From NCBI RefSeq assembly GCF_025398155.2, contig NZ_CP104562.2, positions 2,232,001 through 2,296,000 of the forward strand: a stretch of 64,000 bases of DNA, written 5' to 3'. The notes under the pieces are model-generated. The model saw only the letters and a list, made by a program, of their open reading frames with translations, was not told the origin of the DNA and did no database searches. Each line of letters opens with the position of its first letter. The first letter of the stretch is position 1. Below are positions 51,239 to 62,708 of this stretch, piece by piece. A program made the translations under genes and the position numbers. This DNA is from Roseateles amylovorans (GTDB lineage Bacteria; Pseudomonadota; Gammaproteobacteria; Burkholderiales; Burkholderiaceae_C).

Positions 51239-52522
51239 ATGTCCTCCGAACCCACCGCCACGCCTGACGCTGCCGCCATGGCCGCGCCCACCGGTCCTGT
51301 TGCCGCCTCATCGGCGTCGAGCGTCGAGCCTCAGGCCCGCACCTCCCCATCGGTGACCCAGGCGTCTGGACCGAGCACCACGCCGCCGTCGTCGTCGGCC
51401 GATCCCTTGCTGATTGCGATCGTGCTGCCGCAGTTCCATCCGATCCCTGAAAACGATGCATGGTGGGGCAAGGGCTTCACCGAGTGGCGCAATGTGGCGA
51501 AGGCCCGACCGCTGTTCAAGGGCCACCACCAACCGCAACTGCCGGGCGAACTCGGCTTCTACGACCTGCGGCTGCCGGAGACCCGGGCGCAGCAGGCCGA
51601 GCTGGCGCGCGAACACGGCGTGGGCGGCTTCTGCTACTACCACTACTGGTTCAACGGCCAGCGCTTGCTGCACCGTCCGGTGGAGGACATGCTGGCCAGC
51701 GGCGAGCCCGACTTCCCCTACTGCCTGGCCTGGGCCAACGAGAACTGGAGCCGCGCCTGGAACGGCAGCGACCGCGAGATGCTCATGGCGCAGAACTACT
51801 CGGATGAAGACGACGAGGCGCACATCCGCAGCCTGCTGCCGCACTTCCGCGATCCGCGTTACATCCGTGTCGATGGCAAGCCGCTGTTCGTCATCTACAA
51901 GGCCGACCACCTGCCGGATCCGGCGCGCACCTTTGCCCGCTGGCGCGAAATTGCGCGGGCCGAGGGCGTGGGCGAGCTGATGCTGGCGCAGTTCGAGTGG
52001 AGCGGCGCTGGCTCGGGCGCCGATCCCCGGCATGTGGGCCTGGACCTCAGCATTGAATTCGCACCGGACTGGCGGCGCCTGGGCGGCAAGCACTTCACCG
52101 GCTGGAAGTCACGCTGGGCGATGAAGCTCGGTCTGCTGCCCAAGGCCTACGGCGAGCACAACTTCTTCGACTACAACCGGATGGTCGACGGCGTGCTGGC
52201 CAAGCCGACGCCCGACTACCCGTTCATCCGCTGCGTCAGCCCCGGCTTCGACAACAGTGCACGGCGCGCGCAGGGGGCCACCATCCTGATGAACAACACG
52301 CCGCAGCGCTATCGCCGCTGGCTGGAAGCGGCGCTGGCCTGGACCCGTCGACATCAGCCGCCCCAGCGGCAGGTGGTGTTCATCAACGCCTGGAACGAGT
52401 GGGCGGAAGGGAATCACCTCGAGCCGGATGCAACCCATGGCCGGGCTTATCTGGAGGCGACGCGGGATGCGGTGAAGGCGCAGGCTGTGGCCGCGGCTTC
52501 GCCTGACGGTGATCGGACCTGA
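51239..52522 (+). CDS. Glycoside hydrolase family 99-like (WbsX) protein
   Basis: A 427-residue protein. About 55 N-terminal residues are disordered (Ala/Ser/Thr/Pro). The WbsX domain then runs to the end: IAIVLPQFHPIPENDAWWGKGFTEW, GVGGFCYYHYWFNGQRLLHRP, CLAWANENWSRAWNG and FINAWNEWAEGNHLEPD. Members occur in O-antigen and EPS loci and are related to GH99 endomannosidases. Here it lacks a signal peptide, so a cytoplasmic role in polysaccharide assembly is likely. It starts 61 bases after the glycosyltransferase. Confidence 0.9.
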   Translation: MSSEPTATPDAAAMAAPTGPVAASSASSVEPQARTSPSVTQASGPSTTPPSSSADPLLIAIVLPQFHPIPENDAWWGKGFTEWRNVAKARPLFKGHHQPQLPGELGFYDLRLPETRAQQAELAREHGVGGFCYYHYWFNGQRLLHRPVEDMLASGEPDFPYCLAWANENWSRAWNGSDREMLMAQNYSDEDDEAHIRSLLPHFRDPRYIRVDGKPLFVIYKADHLPDPARTFARWREIARAEGVGELMLAQFEWSGAGSGADPRHVGLDLSIEFAPDWRRLGGKHFTGWKSRWAMKLGLLPKAYGEHNFFDYNRMVDGVLAKPTPDYPFIRCVSPGFDNSARRAQGATILMNNTPQRYRRWLEAALAWTRRHQPPQRQVVFINAWNEWAEGNHLEPDATHGRAYLEATRDAVKAQAVAAASPDGDRT

Positions 52523-52533
52523 CAGGCGTGGGA

Positions 52534-52557
52534 TCGAAGGCGCGGGAGCGCCTTCGA
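52534..52557. terminator. Terminator-like hairpin between convergent EPS units
   Basis: A perfect 10-base-pair stem TCGAAGGCGC/GCGCCTTCGA with a GGGA loop lies 11 bases after the stop of the GH99-like gene. A GTCAGTGCG/GGCAGGTCCC repeat region follows up to the end of the opposite gene. Confidence 0.65.
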
Positions 52558-52637
52558 ACTCAAACCCAGTGGCGTCAGTGCGGTCAGTGCGGTCCGTGAA
52601 GTCCGGCAGGTCCCGGCAGGTCCCGGAAGTGACCGCG

Positions 52638-53984
52638 TCAGCCGCGCGCCGCGCTGACCCAGGCCCCACACGCCGCCTGATGCCGCGCCACTGAACCCCG
52701 CATCGCCGCGAGCACTTCCTCCGTGCGCCGCAGGTCGTCCGCAATCTGCGGTGCCTGCGCCACGGCAGCGAGCCAATAAGCGCACAGCGAGGCTTCATCG
52801 GTGCAGGTGTGCAGCACGCCTTGATCGTGCAGCATCCGATAGACCGGATAGGACGGATAGGTGGTGTTCCAGCCATCCTGGATGGTCAACGGTTTGCCCA
52901 GCCCCAGCGGCTCCAGCACGTTGTGGTCCACACCCACATGCGCCACCTGCGCCGCCGCATAGAAGTCCCGCAGCTCGCCCACGGTGTCCAGCACCAGGCA
53001 TTGCACCTGCTTCGGCAGCGGCGCATCGTCCAGCTCCGAGCGGCGTGCCGCCACCAGTTGCTCGTCCTGCAACAGGCTCAGCAGCGCCTGCAGCCGCTCG
53101 GTGTTTTCCGGATGCCGCGGCGCCAGGATCAGCAAGGCCTGCGGATGCTGCGCCAGCAGACGACGGAAAGCGCCCAGCACCGCCCGCTGCTCCGGCAGCT
53201 CGGTGACGCAACCCGCCACCACCGTCGGGCGGCCCGACGCCAGCAGATCGCCCAGCAGCCGCGGGCTGCGCGCCTGCGACACCTGCCAGCCGGGACGCTG
53301 CATCGCATCGAATTTCATGTTGCCGGTGACCTGCAGACGCGCGCGCGGCGCGCCGCGGCGGGCGAGGTGTTCGGCGGTGTTGGCATCCTGCACGCAGAGC
53401 ACGTCCAGCGCCTGCAGGTAGTCGCGCTCCAGCAGGCGGCGCTCGATCTGGTCGAGCCGTGCCGGCGGCGCGTAGTGGTAGAGCCAGCCGTTGAGCAGCA
53501 GCGTGCGGGCGCCGCTTCGGCGCGCTTCACGCAGGAAGGCGTAGGAGAAGCGGCAGGGCGCATCCGATGGCAGGCAGGGGATCTCCGCCAGCGCCAGCAA
53601 CTGCGGCGGCAGGCGCTCGGCCAGCGCGCGGGCATCGCCGCTGTGGCCGCGCGTCAGGCAGACGACCGCACCCGGCAATCGCGCCAGATACGCCTCGCGG
53701 TAATGCGCATGCTCGGTGATCAGCACCGGGCGCAGGTCCGGCCGCTGCGCGGTGAGCCATTCCAGCATCGGCGCCACCGCATTGAGCTCGCCGATGGTGG
53801 TCACATACAACCACAGCGCCGGACCGCGGGCCTCGGGGTCGGACAGCGAGAACACACCCTGCGTGTTGTTGCCGCGCCAGTCGCTGAGCTGCTCCATCGC
53901 GCGGAACATCCGCCAGCGAAGCGCCTCGCCCAGGCCGGTGCGGCGGACGGAGGCGGGCGGTGTGTCAATGACGGCATCAGGCAT
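52638..53984 (-). CDS. Glycosyltransferase related to Kdo transferases (GT30-like)
   Basis: A 448-residue protein from the ATG at 53984, which overlaps the flippase stop by eight bases. It has the GT-B layout of WaaA: LWLYVTTIGELNAVAPMLEWL at the start of the first domain, GNMKFDAM between the domains, then VVAGCVTELPEQRAVLGAF, LILAPRHPENTERL and a late Glu-containing GELRDFYAAAQVAHVGVDHNVLEPLGLGKP. True WaaA works on lipid A. In this location it more likely adds an acidic sugar to the exopolysaccharide. It is the last gene of the leftward operon. Confidence 0.8.
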   Translation of the reverse strand: MPDAVIDTPPASVRRTGLGEALRWRMFRAMEQLSDWRGNNTQGVFSLSDPEARGPALWLYVTTIGELNAVAPMLEWLTAQRPDLRPVLITEHAHYREAYLARLPGAVVCLTRGHSGDARALAERLPPQLLALAEIPCLPSDAPCRFSYAFLREARRSGARTLLLNGWLYHYAPPARLDQIERRLLERDYLQALDVLCVQDANTAEHLARRGAPRARLQVTGNMKFDAMQRPGWQVSQARSPRLLGDLLASGRPTVVAGCVTELPEQRAVLGAFRRLLAQHPQALLILAPRHPENTERLQALLSLLQDEQLVAARRSELDDAPLPKQVQCLVLDTVGELRDFYAAAQVAHVGVDHNVLEPLGLGKPLTIQDGWNTTYPSYPVYRMLHDQGVLHTCTDEASLCAYWLAAVAQAPQIADDLRRTEEVLAAMRGSVARHQAACGAWVSAARG

Positions 53985-55431
53985 GACGGCTCCGCAGGTG
54001 GGTGAAGGCACGACGCACTTCCGTCATCACCGGATGGCGCAGCAGCACCGCGCAGCCCAGCCAGGACGCACTGCCGATCACCACGCAGATCAGCAGCCGC
54101 GGCAGCAGCGGCAGTGACAGCTCATAGCAGGCCAATTGGGCCAGCGCCAGGCCCGCGCAGCTGCCCAGCGCCAGCTTGACGCTGGCCCAGCTCGGACCGA
54201 AGAGTTCGCGCGGCCGAGCGCCCAGCACCGCCATCAGATGGCGGGTGTAGAGCGCCACCGACACCAGGTTGCCCACCACGAACACCGCGGCGACGGCCTG
54301 CAGATTCCACATCGAAGCCACCAGCACGCAGATCAGATGGGTCGGCCCATACCAGAGCGCGACCGACAGCCGCCGCTTCACCTGCCCCGTGGCGGCCAGC
54401 GCATTCGGTGCCAGCATGGTCAGCGCATGCGGCAAGGCGGCCAGCGCCAGCAGCGTGGCAATGGGTGCGGCCGCCACCCATTGCGCGCCGAAGAGCAGCG
54501 CCAGGATGTCGGCGGACATCAGCGCCACGCCGCCCATGAACGGCCAGGCCACGCCGCTGAAGATGGCCGTGCCCTTCGCATACGGCCCGATCAGGCTGTG
54601 GCCGGCACGATGGTCGGCGGCCAGCGCCGGCGTGGCCACCCTCAGGATGGCGGAACTGACGGTGGTGGCCAGCAGATCGATCAGGCCGGTCGCGCGGCTG
54701 AACAGCCCCAGCGAGGTGAAGCCGAATTGCTTGCCGATGATCAGTTCATGCCCGTTGCGCGAGCCCGATTCCACCAGACGGGAGGCGGTGAACATCGCGC
54801 CGAATCGCAGTTGCTGACCCGCACCGCGCAGCCGCGGCCAGAGGATCGCCTCGCGCGGGCGCAGCCACACCAGGATCAGCACCTGCGTGGCGATGCCCAC
54901 CACCGGCCCCCAGGCCAGGCTCATCGCGCCATGACCATGCCAGGCCAGCCAGATGCTGGCGCCGGCGTTCGCCAGGTTTGCACTCACCTGCACCACGCAG
55001 ACGGTGCGGAAGGCCAGTTCCCGGTTCAGCAGCGCGAACGAGGGCGAGGCCAGCGGCAGCATCAGGAAGTTGAGGCTCAGCACCAGCAGCAGATCGGCCA
55101 GCAGCGGCTCGTGGTAGTAGCTTGCCAGGGCGCCCCGACCCAGCACGATCAGCAGCGCCAGGCCCCAGGCCATGATCAAGGTGATGGTGAAGGCGCTGCG
55201 CAGTTTCTCGCGCGAGAGCTCTCGCTCCTGGATCAGGTATTCGGACACGCCGAAATCCCGCAGGATGGACGCCAGGTTAGTCACCACCGCACACAGCGAA
55301 TAGACGCCCACCTGCGTCGGCGTGAGCAGCCGCGCCAGGATCATCGTCGACGGCACGGTGATCAGCAGGCTGAGGTAGCGCTCCGCAAACGACCAGGCGA
55401 GCGCACCGCGCACCGAGGGCGTGGCGCTCAT
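53977..55431 (-). CDS. Wzx-type oligosaccharide flippase
   Basis: A 484-residue inner-membrane protein with about 12-14 hydrophobic segments. The N-terminus (ALAWSFAERYLSLLITVPSTMILARLLTPTQVGVYSL) is typical of polysaccharide exporters of the MOP superfamily. It should move lipid-linked repeat units to the periplasmic face. The ATG overlaps the stop of the acyltransferase gene (ATGA) and its end overlaps the GT30-like gene, so translation is coupled. Confidence 0.92.
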   Translation of the reverse strand: MSATPSVRGALAWSFAERYLSLLITVPSTMILARLLTPTQVGVYSLCAVVTNLASILRDFGVSEYLIQERELSREKLRSAFTITLIMAWGLALLIVLGRGALASYYHEPLLADLLLVLSLNFLMLPLASPSFALLNRELAFRTVCVVQVSANLANAGASIWLAWHGHGAMSLAWGPVVGIATQVLILVWLRPREAILWPRLRGAGQQLRFGAMFTASRLVESGSRNGHELIIGKQFGFTSLGLFSRATGLIDLLATTVSSAILRVATPALAADHRAGHSLIGPYAKGTAIFSGVAWPFMGGVALMSADILALLFGAQWVAAAPIATLLALAALPHALTMLAPNALAATGQVKRRLSVALWYGPTHLICVLVASMWNLQAVAAVFVVGNLVSVALYTRHLMAVLGARPRELFGPSWASVKLALGSCAGLALAQLACYELSLPLLPRLLICVVIGSASWLGCAVLLRHPVMTEVRRAFTHLRSRHA

Positions 55432-56638
55432 GGTGCGGCGGATGCCGGTGCAGCCGGCGGCGGCGCGGGCGGGGTGACCGGCGCGGGCGCGGGGGAGGTC
55501 CCGGCCGGTGCCCCAGCCCCGGCCTTTGGTGCGGAATCCGTGGCGGGCGCTGCAGCGGCAGTGGCAGGCGTGGTGCCGTCGGCCGTGGCCTCAGCGTCGT
55601 CGGCCGTCGAGGTGAGTCGGCTCATCGCCAGGTGCAGCGACTTGATGAAGCCCCAGCGATAACAGGTACCGTGATAGAGCGGGCGTGCGGTGGTGGTCCA
55701 GCGCGTGTGCCATTCCATCACCTTGCCGTAGAACTCGATGCGTCGGATCGGACCGCCCGCAGCCGCCGCAGTGAACAGCTGCTCGAACTGCTGATGGCGC
55801 ATCAGTGTGGACGGCGACACGGCCTTGTGGGCCTCGTCATAAGCGGTCTTGAGGATCACCAGCTTGCCGTTGGTGTCGATGCACAGGTCCATCGACACCA
55901 CGGCGTCGTCGAAGAAGTAGGTGTAGATCCGCGCGCGGCCGGCGCGACAGAAGTGCTCCAGCATCGCCAGGTAGAAGGCGTATTGCGGATGGCCCGGCGC
56001 GATGGCCGTGCCTTCCTGCCCCTTCCAGCCGCTGGCCTCCAGACGGCCGTAGTGCGCCAGCGCCGGCGCCACATCCTCCGGTCGCGTCAGGCATTCCAGG
56101 CGGGTCTGGGTGCCGGCGGCTTCCAGCTTCTTCTGCTGCTTGCGGATGTTCTGGCGCAGGTTCTTGCCCCGCGCTTCCCAGTAGGTCTCGAAGTCGCCGG
56201 CCATCTCGACCCAGGCGGTGTCGATGTAGTCCTGACCGCGCCACCGGGGGCCGTCCTCGGCGCGCGGATGGAACAGGCTGTCGAGCTGCGTCAGGCCCAG
56301 GGCCAAGGCGGGTTGGGGCAGGTCCCGCACCAGCTCGGCGGCCAGCGGCTCCAGCGCGGCGCCGGGTTCGCTCAACCAGCAGCCCAGCGGCAGTTGCGAC
56401 GGTTGGAAGGTGGTCCATTGGCCGCGTCCGCCCTTGACGACGATGGCCGCCGCGGTGGGCGCCTGCGGATTGCCGCGCAGCGCCAATCGCTCACGGCCGG
56501 TGCCGAAGGCAGCGAGCAGCGGCTGGATGAAGCCGCTTTCCAGGAACGGCAGCGGCGCGACACGCGCCTGCAGCGCATTCCATGCGGCAGCATGCGGCGC
56601 GAAGGCGTCGGCGGTCGGCAGGGGGTAGGTCGTCCAGG

Positions 56639-56642
<4 letters not shown>
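55428..56642 (-). CDS. FemAB/CelD-like GNAT acyltransferase
   Basis: A 404-residue protein. The core (about 30-345) matches the CelD/BcsL acetyltransferase family: YWEARGKNLRQNIRKQQKKLEAAG, SGWKGQEGTAIAPG, YFFDDAVVSMDLCIDTNGKLVILKTAYDEAH and the RIEFYGKVMEWHTRW end. It probably acylates a sugar or lipid intermediate of the exopolysaccharide. Related FemAB proteins are regular members of exosortase loci. The last 60 residues are Ala/Pro/Thr-rich and disordered. Both ends overlap neighbouring genes by four bases. Confidence 0.85.
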
Positions 56643-58285
<1,643 letters not shown>

Positions 58286-58295
58286 CACCGGCCCG

Positions 58296-59516
58296 TCATG
58301 CGGAGAACAGCCGGCGCACCTGCGCCACGATGCCGCGCAGGTCGGCGTCGGTGAGGTCCTGGTGACAGGCCAGTTGCAGCACGTGATGGGACCAGGCCAC
58401 ACCCGTGTCGCCCGGCAGCGCCGGCACGCCGGGCCACAGGCGATCCCAGCGCGACACCGGCACGCCCAGGCGGCGCATTTCCAGGTAACCCGGATCGGGC
58501 GTGCGCACCCACAGCGGGAACACATAGGGCGCGCTGTCCGCCGGCAGGTGGGGCAGCAGCGGATGAAAGCCCGCATCGCCCTGGAAGGCTTGCAGCAGCA
58601 CCTCGTAATGGCGACGGCGCGCCTCGACGATGCGCTGCCGAGGCACCCGGGTGGAAATCCAGCCGCTGGCCGCGGTCAGCGCGCGATGCGACAGGGGCAG
58701 GTCGATCAAGGCCATGTTGGCATCGACATCCTCGATCCGCTCGTCCACCGCCGGCGTGGCAGTGGTCGTGGTGTCGCCGATGGGCGCAGCGGCGGGGGCG
58801 ATCGGCACCGGCGCCGGACGGCGCAGCAGGCCGCGCAAGGCGAAGACGCCGCGGATCAGTCCGTTCAGGCCGGTCAGCCGGTCATGGCTGGCGCCCATGT
58901 GCAGGATGTCGGCGGCGGCCTTGACCTGTTGCAGCGGCGAGGCGGGCGTGAGCACCGGCAAGGCGAGGTCGTCCCGGTTGATGGCCAGGATGCCGCCTTC
59001 GGGCGTCGGGAAGAATTTGGTCAGGCTGGCGATGGCCACATCGCCCCAGGCGCCGACCGCGCGCGCGCCGCTGCGACCGAACATCGCATGGGCGCAGTCT
59101 TCGATCAGCGCGATGCCGCGCGCATCGCACCAGGCGCGGTTCGCGTCCATCGGCTGCGGCAGGCCGAAGTAGTGGGTCGCCAGCATCGCCTTGGCACGGG
59201 CGGGCGCATGGGTCTGCAGCCAGTCCAGCCGCGGCGCGCCATGCTCGTCGATCGGATAGAAGACCGCCTGCGCGCCGAGGGTGAGCACCGGCGCGACCAT
59301 GGTCGGGCAGTGGTAGCTGGGCACCAGCACCACATCGTCCGGCCCGACGCCCACGCACTCCAGCGCCAGCAGGATCGCGGCGCGGCCGCTGGTGGTCAGC
59401 CGATGGCGCGGATGGGCCAGCAGGCTGGGCAGTGGCGCGTCACGCGCGCCCCGGAAGGTCTCCCAGCCCATGACGGGCAGGCGTGGTGTGGCGGTGGCGG
59501 GCGTGGCGAGGGTCAC
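58296..59516 (-). CDS. DegT/DnrJ/EryC1-family aminotransferase-like protein
   Basis: A 406-residue protein. The GTG at 59516 with AGGAGA seven bases upstream is chosen; the longer frame to 59738 overlaps the TPR gene and has no protein character. PLP-enzyme landmarks are LTTSGRAAILLALECVGVG, VLVPSYHCPTMV, GIALIEDCAHAMFG (cofactor Asp) and ASLTKFFPTPEGG with the Schiff-base Lys. About 80 residues later there is a Pro/Ala-rich insertion (RRPAPVPIAPAAAP) that is not typical. It probably makes an amino sugar for the exopolysaccharide. The next gene starts 10 bases on. Confidence 0.85.
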   Translation of the reverse strand: MTLATPATATPRLPVMGWETFRGARDAPLPSLLAHPRHRLTTSGRAAILLALECVGVGPDDVVLVPSYHCPTMVAPVLTLGAQAVFYPIDEHGAPRLDWLQTHAPARAKAMLATHYFGLPQPMDANRAWCDARGIALIEDCAHAMFGRSGARAVGAWGDVAIASLTKFFPTPEGGILAINRDDLALPVLTPASPLQQVKAAADILHMGASHDRLTGLNGLIRGVFALRGLLRRPAPVPIAPAAAPIGDTTTTATPAVDERIEDVDANMALIDLPLSHRALTAASGWISTRVPRQRIVEARRRHYEVLLQAFQGDAGFHPLLPHLPADSAPYVFPLWVRTPDPGYLEMRRLGVPVSRWDRLWPGVPALPGDTGVAWSHHVLQLACHQDLTDADLRGIVAQVRRLFSA

Positions 59517-59538
59517 GGGCAGCGTCTCCTGCGCCGGC

Positions 59539-60411
59539 TCAGCCGACCTGCGCCGACGAGGCCGCTGGCACCGGTGCCGAGGCCGCGGGCGACGGCTCTG
59601 CCGCTGATGCACCGGCCGCGGGCGCCGAGGCGGCGTCGTCCGGCAGCACCAAGTCCGACGGCCAGCGATTGATCGCCTGCAGCCGCTGCTTGAGTGCCGG
59701 ATGTCGCATGCCCGCGCCGTAGCTGCGGCGGGCGGCATCCACCGCCATGTCGATCTCGTTCAGGTCCAGCGCGACCATGCCGACGTTGTAGATGGTGAAG
59801 GCGCTGTCGCCCACCTGGCGCGAGGCTTCCTCGAGCTGCCGCTTCGCGTCGGCCTGGCGCTTGTTGTTGTTGAGGTAGGTGACGTAGATGAGCCGGGCAA
59901 TCGTGTCCTTGGGCCGCCAGAGCAGAGCGCGCTGGAAGTAGCAGTCCACCGTGTAGCGCGCATCGGGCGGCTTGGCCCGCTTGGTCAGTTCCCCGTAGTT
60001 CATCATCGAGACCAGTGCCCGATGGTGATTGGGAAACGCCCGCAGCGTGTAGTCCAGATCGGCGCCGATGGCACCGCGCTTGCAGCGCACCAGGGCCTCG
60101 CAGGAGTCGATGAAGTGGGCCCCTTCGACCAACTGCAGCGGCGACATCTCATTCGTCACCGGATCTATCTGCGGCAGGTCCTTCCAGTCGCGGTAGTCGT
60201 GCGGTCCGTAGTTGTTCTGCAGGCTGCCGCAGGCGTTGGACTGGGCCACGCCGGCGCCTGCCACCGCCAGGCCCGCGATCGACAGGGTGAGGGCGCGCAG
60301 TACCCGGCCCGCCGAGGTCCGCGAGGGCTGCCGATGCGGCCGAGCGGGCGCCAGAGCCAGGGCGAGGGCGCGGACGCGGACGTCCGAGGAAGGTCGATGA
60401 AGCAGGGGCAT
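59539..60411 (-). CDS. Exported TPR-like protein of the EPS locus
   Basis: A 290-residue protein. The start carries a long Arg-rich region before the hydrophobic core ALTLSIAGLAVAGAGVAQS, so a signal peptide of unusual length or a later start is possible. The mature part begins ACGSLQNNYGPHDYRDWKDLP, a sequence also seen in TPR proteins of other exosortase-linked loci (from memory). It continues with helix pairs (AFTIYNVGMVALDLNEIDMAVDAARRSYG) of TPR type, and the tail is Ala/Ser/Pro-rich. It may organise the export machinery in the periplasm. It lies 12 bases after hydrolase 1. Confidence 0.72.
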   Translation of the reverse strand: MPLLHRPSSDVRVRALALALAPARPHRQPSRTSAGRVLRALTLSIAGLAVAGAGVAQSNACGSLQNNYGPHDYRDWKDLPQIDPVTNEMSPLQLVEGAHFIDSCEALVRCKRGAIGADLDYTLRAFPNHHRALVSMMNYGELTKRAKPPDARYTVDCYFQRALLWRPKDTIARLIYVTYLNNNKRQADAKRQLEEASRQVGDSAFTIYNVGMVALDLNEIDMAVDAARRSYGAGMRHPALKQRLQAINRWPSDLVLPDDAASAPAAGASAAEPSPAASAPVPAASSAQVG

Positions 60412-60423
60412 GCGGGTCTCCGT

Positions 60424-61545
60424 TCAGTCCGCACCGGCGGCCGAGGCCGACGGGCGTGTCGCGTCGCCGCGCGGTGCCGGTGCGGTCGATGCGCCGGATG
60501 TGTCGGGCAGGGCCGGGCCGCCGGGGTGGCCAGTCGCGGCCAACGCGCGTAGCCAGCTCACCGTCCAGTCTTCCACCTGCGCACGCCATGCGGCGCTAGA
60601 GCACGTGTGGTCGGCCTCTGGCAGGTCTTCGCGACGCAGCGTGGGCAGGCTGAGCAGGCCGCGCCAGGCGGCGCCTCCGTCGCGGCAGCGGTCCAGGAAT
60701 TCCTTGGCGACATAGTCGTCGCCGGACAACATCAGCAGCACCGGACGACCGAAATGGCGCAGGCCATCGGCCATCTGCTCGGTGTAATGGCGATCGTCCG
60801 GCGCGCCAGGCTGGCCGGATGACGTCGAGGCGCTGCGGCGGGTCTGGATCAGCTTGCCCACCAACTCGCGCACGGCGGCGAAGCCGACGCGCCCGCTCAG
60901 CAGCTTGCGCCAGAACGCGCCCTGGCGCAGTCGGTCGAGGTAGTAGTGCTTGACCTGGGTGCGGGCCAGGCTGGCCTCGGTGCGCACCCAGGGATTGATC
61001 AGGCTCAGGCCCGCGATGCGCGGATCACGGCGGCGATGCACATACAGCAGCGCGGCGGAGGCGGCATCGCACAGCCCCCAGAGCACCACGCGGCGCAGGG
61101 CCGGTCGTTCGCGCTGCCAGGCGTCGAGCGTGGCGGCGATGTCATCGTCGACCTGGGCGAAGTCCTTCTGGTCGCCCTCGGCGTCGCCCATGCCACGGTA
61201 GTCGAAACGCAGGCAGGGCACACCGTCGGCCGCCAGTGCCCGTCCGAGTAGCGTGAACTGGCGATGCGCGCCGACGCGGTATTGCGGACCGCCGACGATC
61301 AGCAGCACGCCGAGATCGCCAGCGTCTTCGGTCAGCGGCTCGCTGAGGATGCCGGGCAGCGCGTGGCCGTGGCAGTCGATCTGCAGCAGCGTGTCGCGAT
61401 GCCGCGCGGCGAAGCGCGGGGCGGCGCGGCTGCCGGAGGGTGCTGCGGCGTGAGCGTCGGTCTGGGCGATGGTCTGCGCGTTGGATGGAGCGTGTTCGCT
61501 CGCCTCAGGGTGAGGACGTGTCGTGTGGGCGGCGTTGGCGCTCAT
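60424..61545 (-). CDS. Exosortase A-associated hydrolase 1 (alpha/beta hydrolase)
   Basis: A 373-residue protein with a disordered Ala/His-rich start of about 55 residues. An alpha/beta hydrolase follows: GVLLIVGGPQYRVGAHRQFTLLGRALAADG, CLRFDYRGMGDAEG, LWGLCDAASAALLYVH with Cys at the position of the nucleophile Ser, and LSLINPWVRTE. PVLLMLSGDDYVAKEF (acid) and EADHTCSS (His) complete the fold. This is the pattern of hydrolase 1 of the exosortase A system (TIGR03100 type). It probably trims or transfers an acyl group during EPS synthesis. The tail is Ala/Pro-rich. Confidence 0.87.
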   Translation of the reverse strand: MSANAAHTTRPHPEASEHAPSNAQTIAQTDAHAAAPSGSRAAPRFAARHRDTLLQIDCHGHALPGILSEPLTEDAGDLGVLLIVGGPQYRVGAHRQFTLLGRALAADGVPCLRFDYRGMGDAEGDQKDFAQVDDDIAATLDAWQRERPALRRVVLWGLCDAASAALLYVHRRRDPRIAGLSLINPWVRTEASLARTQVKHYYLDRLRQGAFWRKLLSGRVGFAAVRELVGKLIQTRRSASTSSGQPGAPDDRHYTEQMADGLRHFGRPVLLMLSGDDYVAKEFLDRCRDGGAAWRGLLSLPTLRREDLPEADHTCSSAAWRAQVEDWTVSWLRALAATGHPGGPALPDTSGASTAPAPRGDATRPSASAAGAD

Positions 61546-61576
61546 GACGCGACTCTCAGCAGGGTGCAGGGCGTGC

Positions 61577-62437
61577 TCATGCCGCCACCGGATCTGGATG
61601 GGGTGCGAACACGGCCTGAAGGCTGGCCTCGATCAATTGCGGCGCTTCTTCGATTTCGGAGGCGGCCCAGAAGGACGGCCCGTGGACGACATCGGCCTGC
61701 ACCGCCGCGCCCTGTGTGCGCCAGGCCTGCACCGCGGTGTTGGCGGCGGGGGTGAGGGTGGCTGCCTCGCGGCTGGACACCTCCAGCCAGACGACGCGAC
61801 GGATGCCGGCCATCGGCTTGAGCTGGGCCAGCTCCAGACCGGTCGCCAGCGCGGGCGCCAGCCGATAGCCGGCGACCTCCACCGGCGCGCCGCGGTCCAG
61901 TTCATCGCGAAGGGCCTGCAGCGCGCCCTTGGCCTGACCGCCGATGAGATCGGCCGCCACCTTCAGCCGCAGGAACTGCTGCAGCTGGAGCTTGCCGACG
62001 GTCACCGGCTGCCAGAGCAGCAGATCGACCGGACGATCCAGCCCCTGGGCCACCGGCCCGGCCAACAGCGCACCCGCGCGCAGGCCCCACAGCCACAGCG
62101 GGGTGTTCCCGCGCTGTTCTGCGGGCAAGCGCTCGGTCAACCAGCGGGCGCCCAGCAGGGCGTCCTCGATCCAATCGGTCCAGGTGGCGTCGGCGAAATC
62201 GCCGTCGCTGTCGCCGCAACCCAGCAGGTCCATCACCAGCACCTCGGCGCCGGCGGCCGCGAAAGCGCGGGCCGCCAGCGCGGTCATGCGGCGCGACTTG
62301 TTCATTTCCTCGCCGAACGGCGGGAGCCACAGCAGTTGGGCCCGGGGCGTGACCACGCCCTGCGCGGGATGGAACACGCACAGTCGCTGGCCGCGGTCAC
62401 CGGCATCCAGGAAGAATGGGCGGCTCGCGGCAGTCAT
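61577..62437 (-). CDS. Exosortase A-associated hydrolase 2
   Basis: A 286-residue alpha/beta hydrolase-like protein: LLWLPPFGEEMNKSRRMTALAARAF, VMDLLGCGDSDGDFADATW, LWLWGLRAGALLAG in place of the usual Gly-x-Ser-x-Gly elbow, and LLLWQPVTVGKLQLQQFLRLK. This matches the second hydrolase of exosortase A loci (TIGR03101 type), always found beside hydrolase 1. A canonical Ser is absent from the elbow, so its activity is uncertain. It lies 19 bases downstream of the carrier-protein gene. Confidence 0.87.
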   Translation of the reverse strand: MTAASRPFFLDAGDRGQRLCVFHPAQGVVTPRAQLLWLPPFGEEMNKSRRMTALAARAFAAAGAEVLVMDLLGCGDSDGDFADATWTDWIEDALLGARWLTERLPAEQRGNTPLWLWGLRAGALLAGPVAQGLDRPVDLLLWQPVTVGKLQLQQFLRLKVAADLIGGQAKGALQALRDELDRGAPVEVAGYRLAPALATGLELAQLKPMAGIRRVVWLEVSSREAATLTPAANTAVQAWRTQGAAVQADVVHGPSFWAASEIEEAPQLIEASLQAVFAPHPDPVAA

Positions 62438-62456
62438 GGCCTGGGACGCCGGCCGC

Positions 62457-62708
62457 TCAGGCGGCCAGCTTCTGGTCGACGAAGTCGGCCAGCGCGCCCA
62501 CCGTGGCGAAAGTGGAGCCGTCGATCTCGTCGTCGTCCATGACGATGCCGAACTGTTCCTCCAGCGCGGTGATCAGGCTGACCACGGCCATCGAGTCGAG
62601 CTCGGGAATCGCGCCGAGCAGCGCGGTGTCGCTGGTGAAGGCCTTGGCGCGGCCCTCCAGGCTGAGGACGTCGTCCAGGATGTCGAGCAGGTGTTGTTGG
62701 GTGTTCAT
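62457..62708 (-). CDS. Acyl carrier protein of the EPS locus
   Basis: An 83-residue protein with the four-helix acyl-carrier layout. The phosphopantetheine attachment Ser is in GAIPELDSMAVVSLI, and the acidic EEQFGIVMDDDEIDG follows. It is probably loaded by the divergent AMP-forming ligase and hands the acyl group to the hydrolases or the acyltransferase. It is the first gene of the long leftward operon that reaches 52638. Confidence 0.9.
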   Translation of the reverse strand: MNTQQHLLDILDDVLSLEGRAKAFTSDTALLGAIPELDSMAVVSLITALEEQFGIVMDDDEIDGSTFATVGALADFVDQKLAA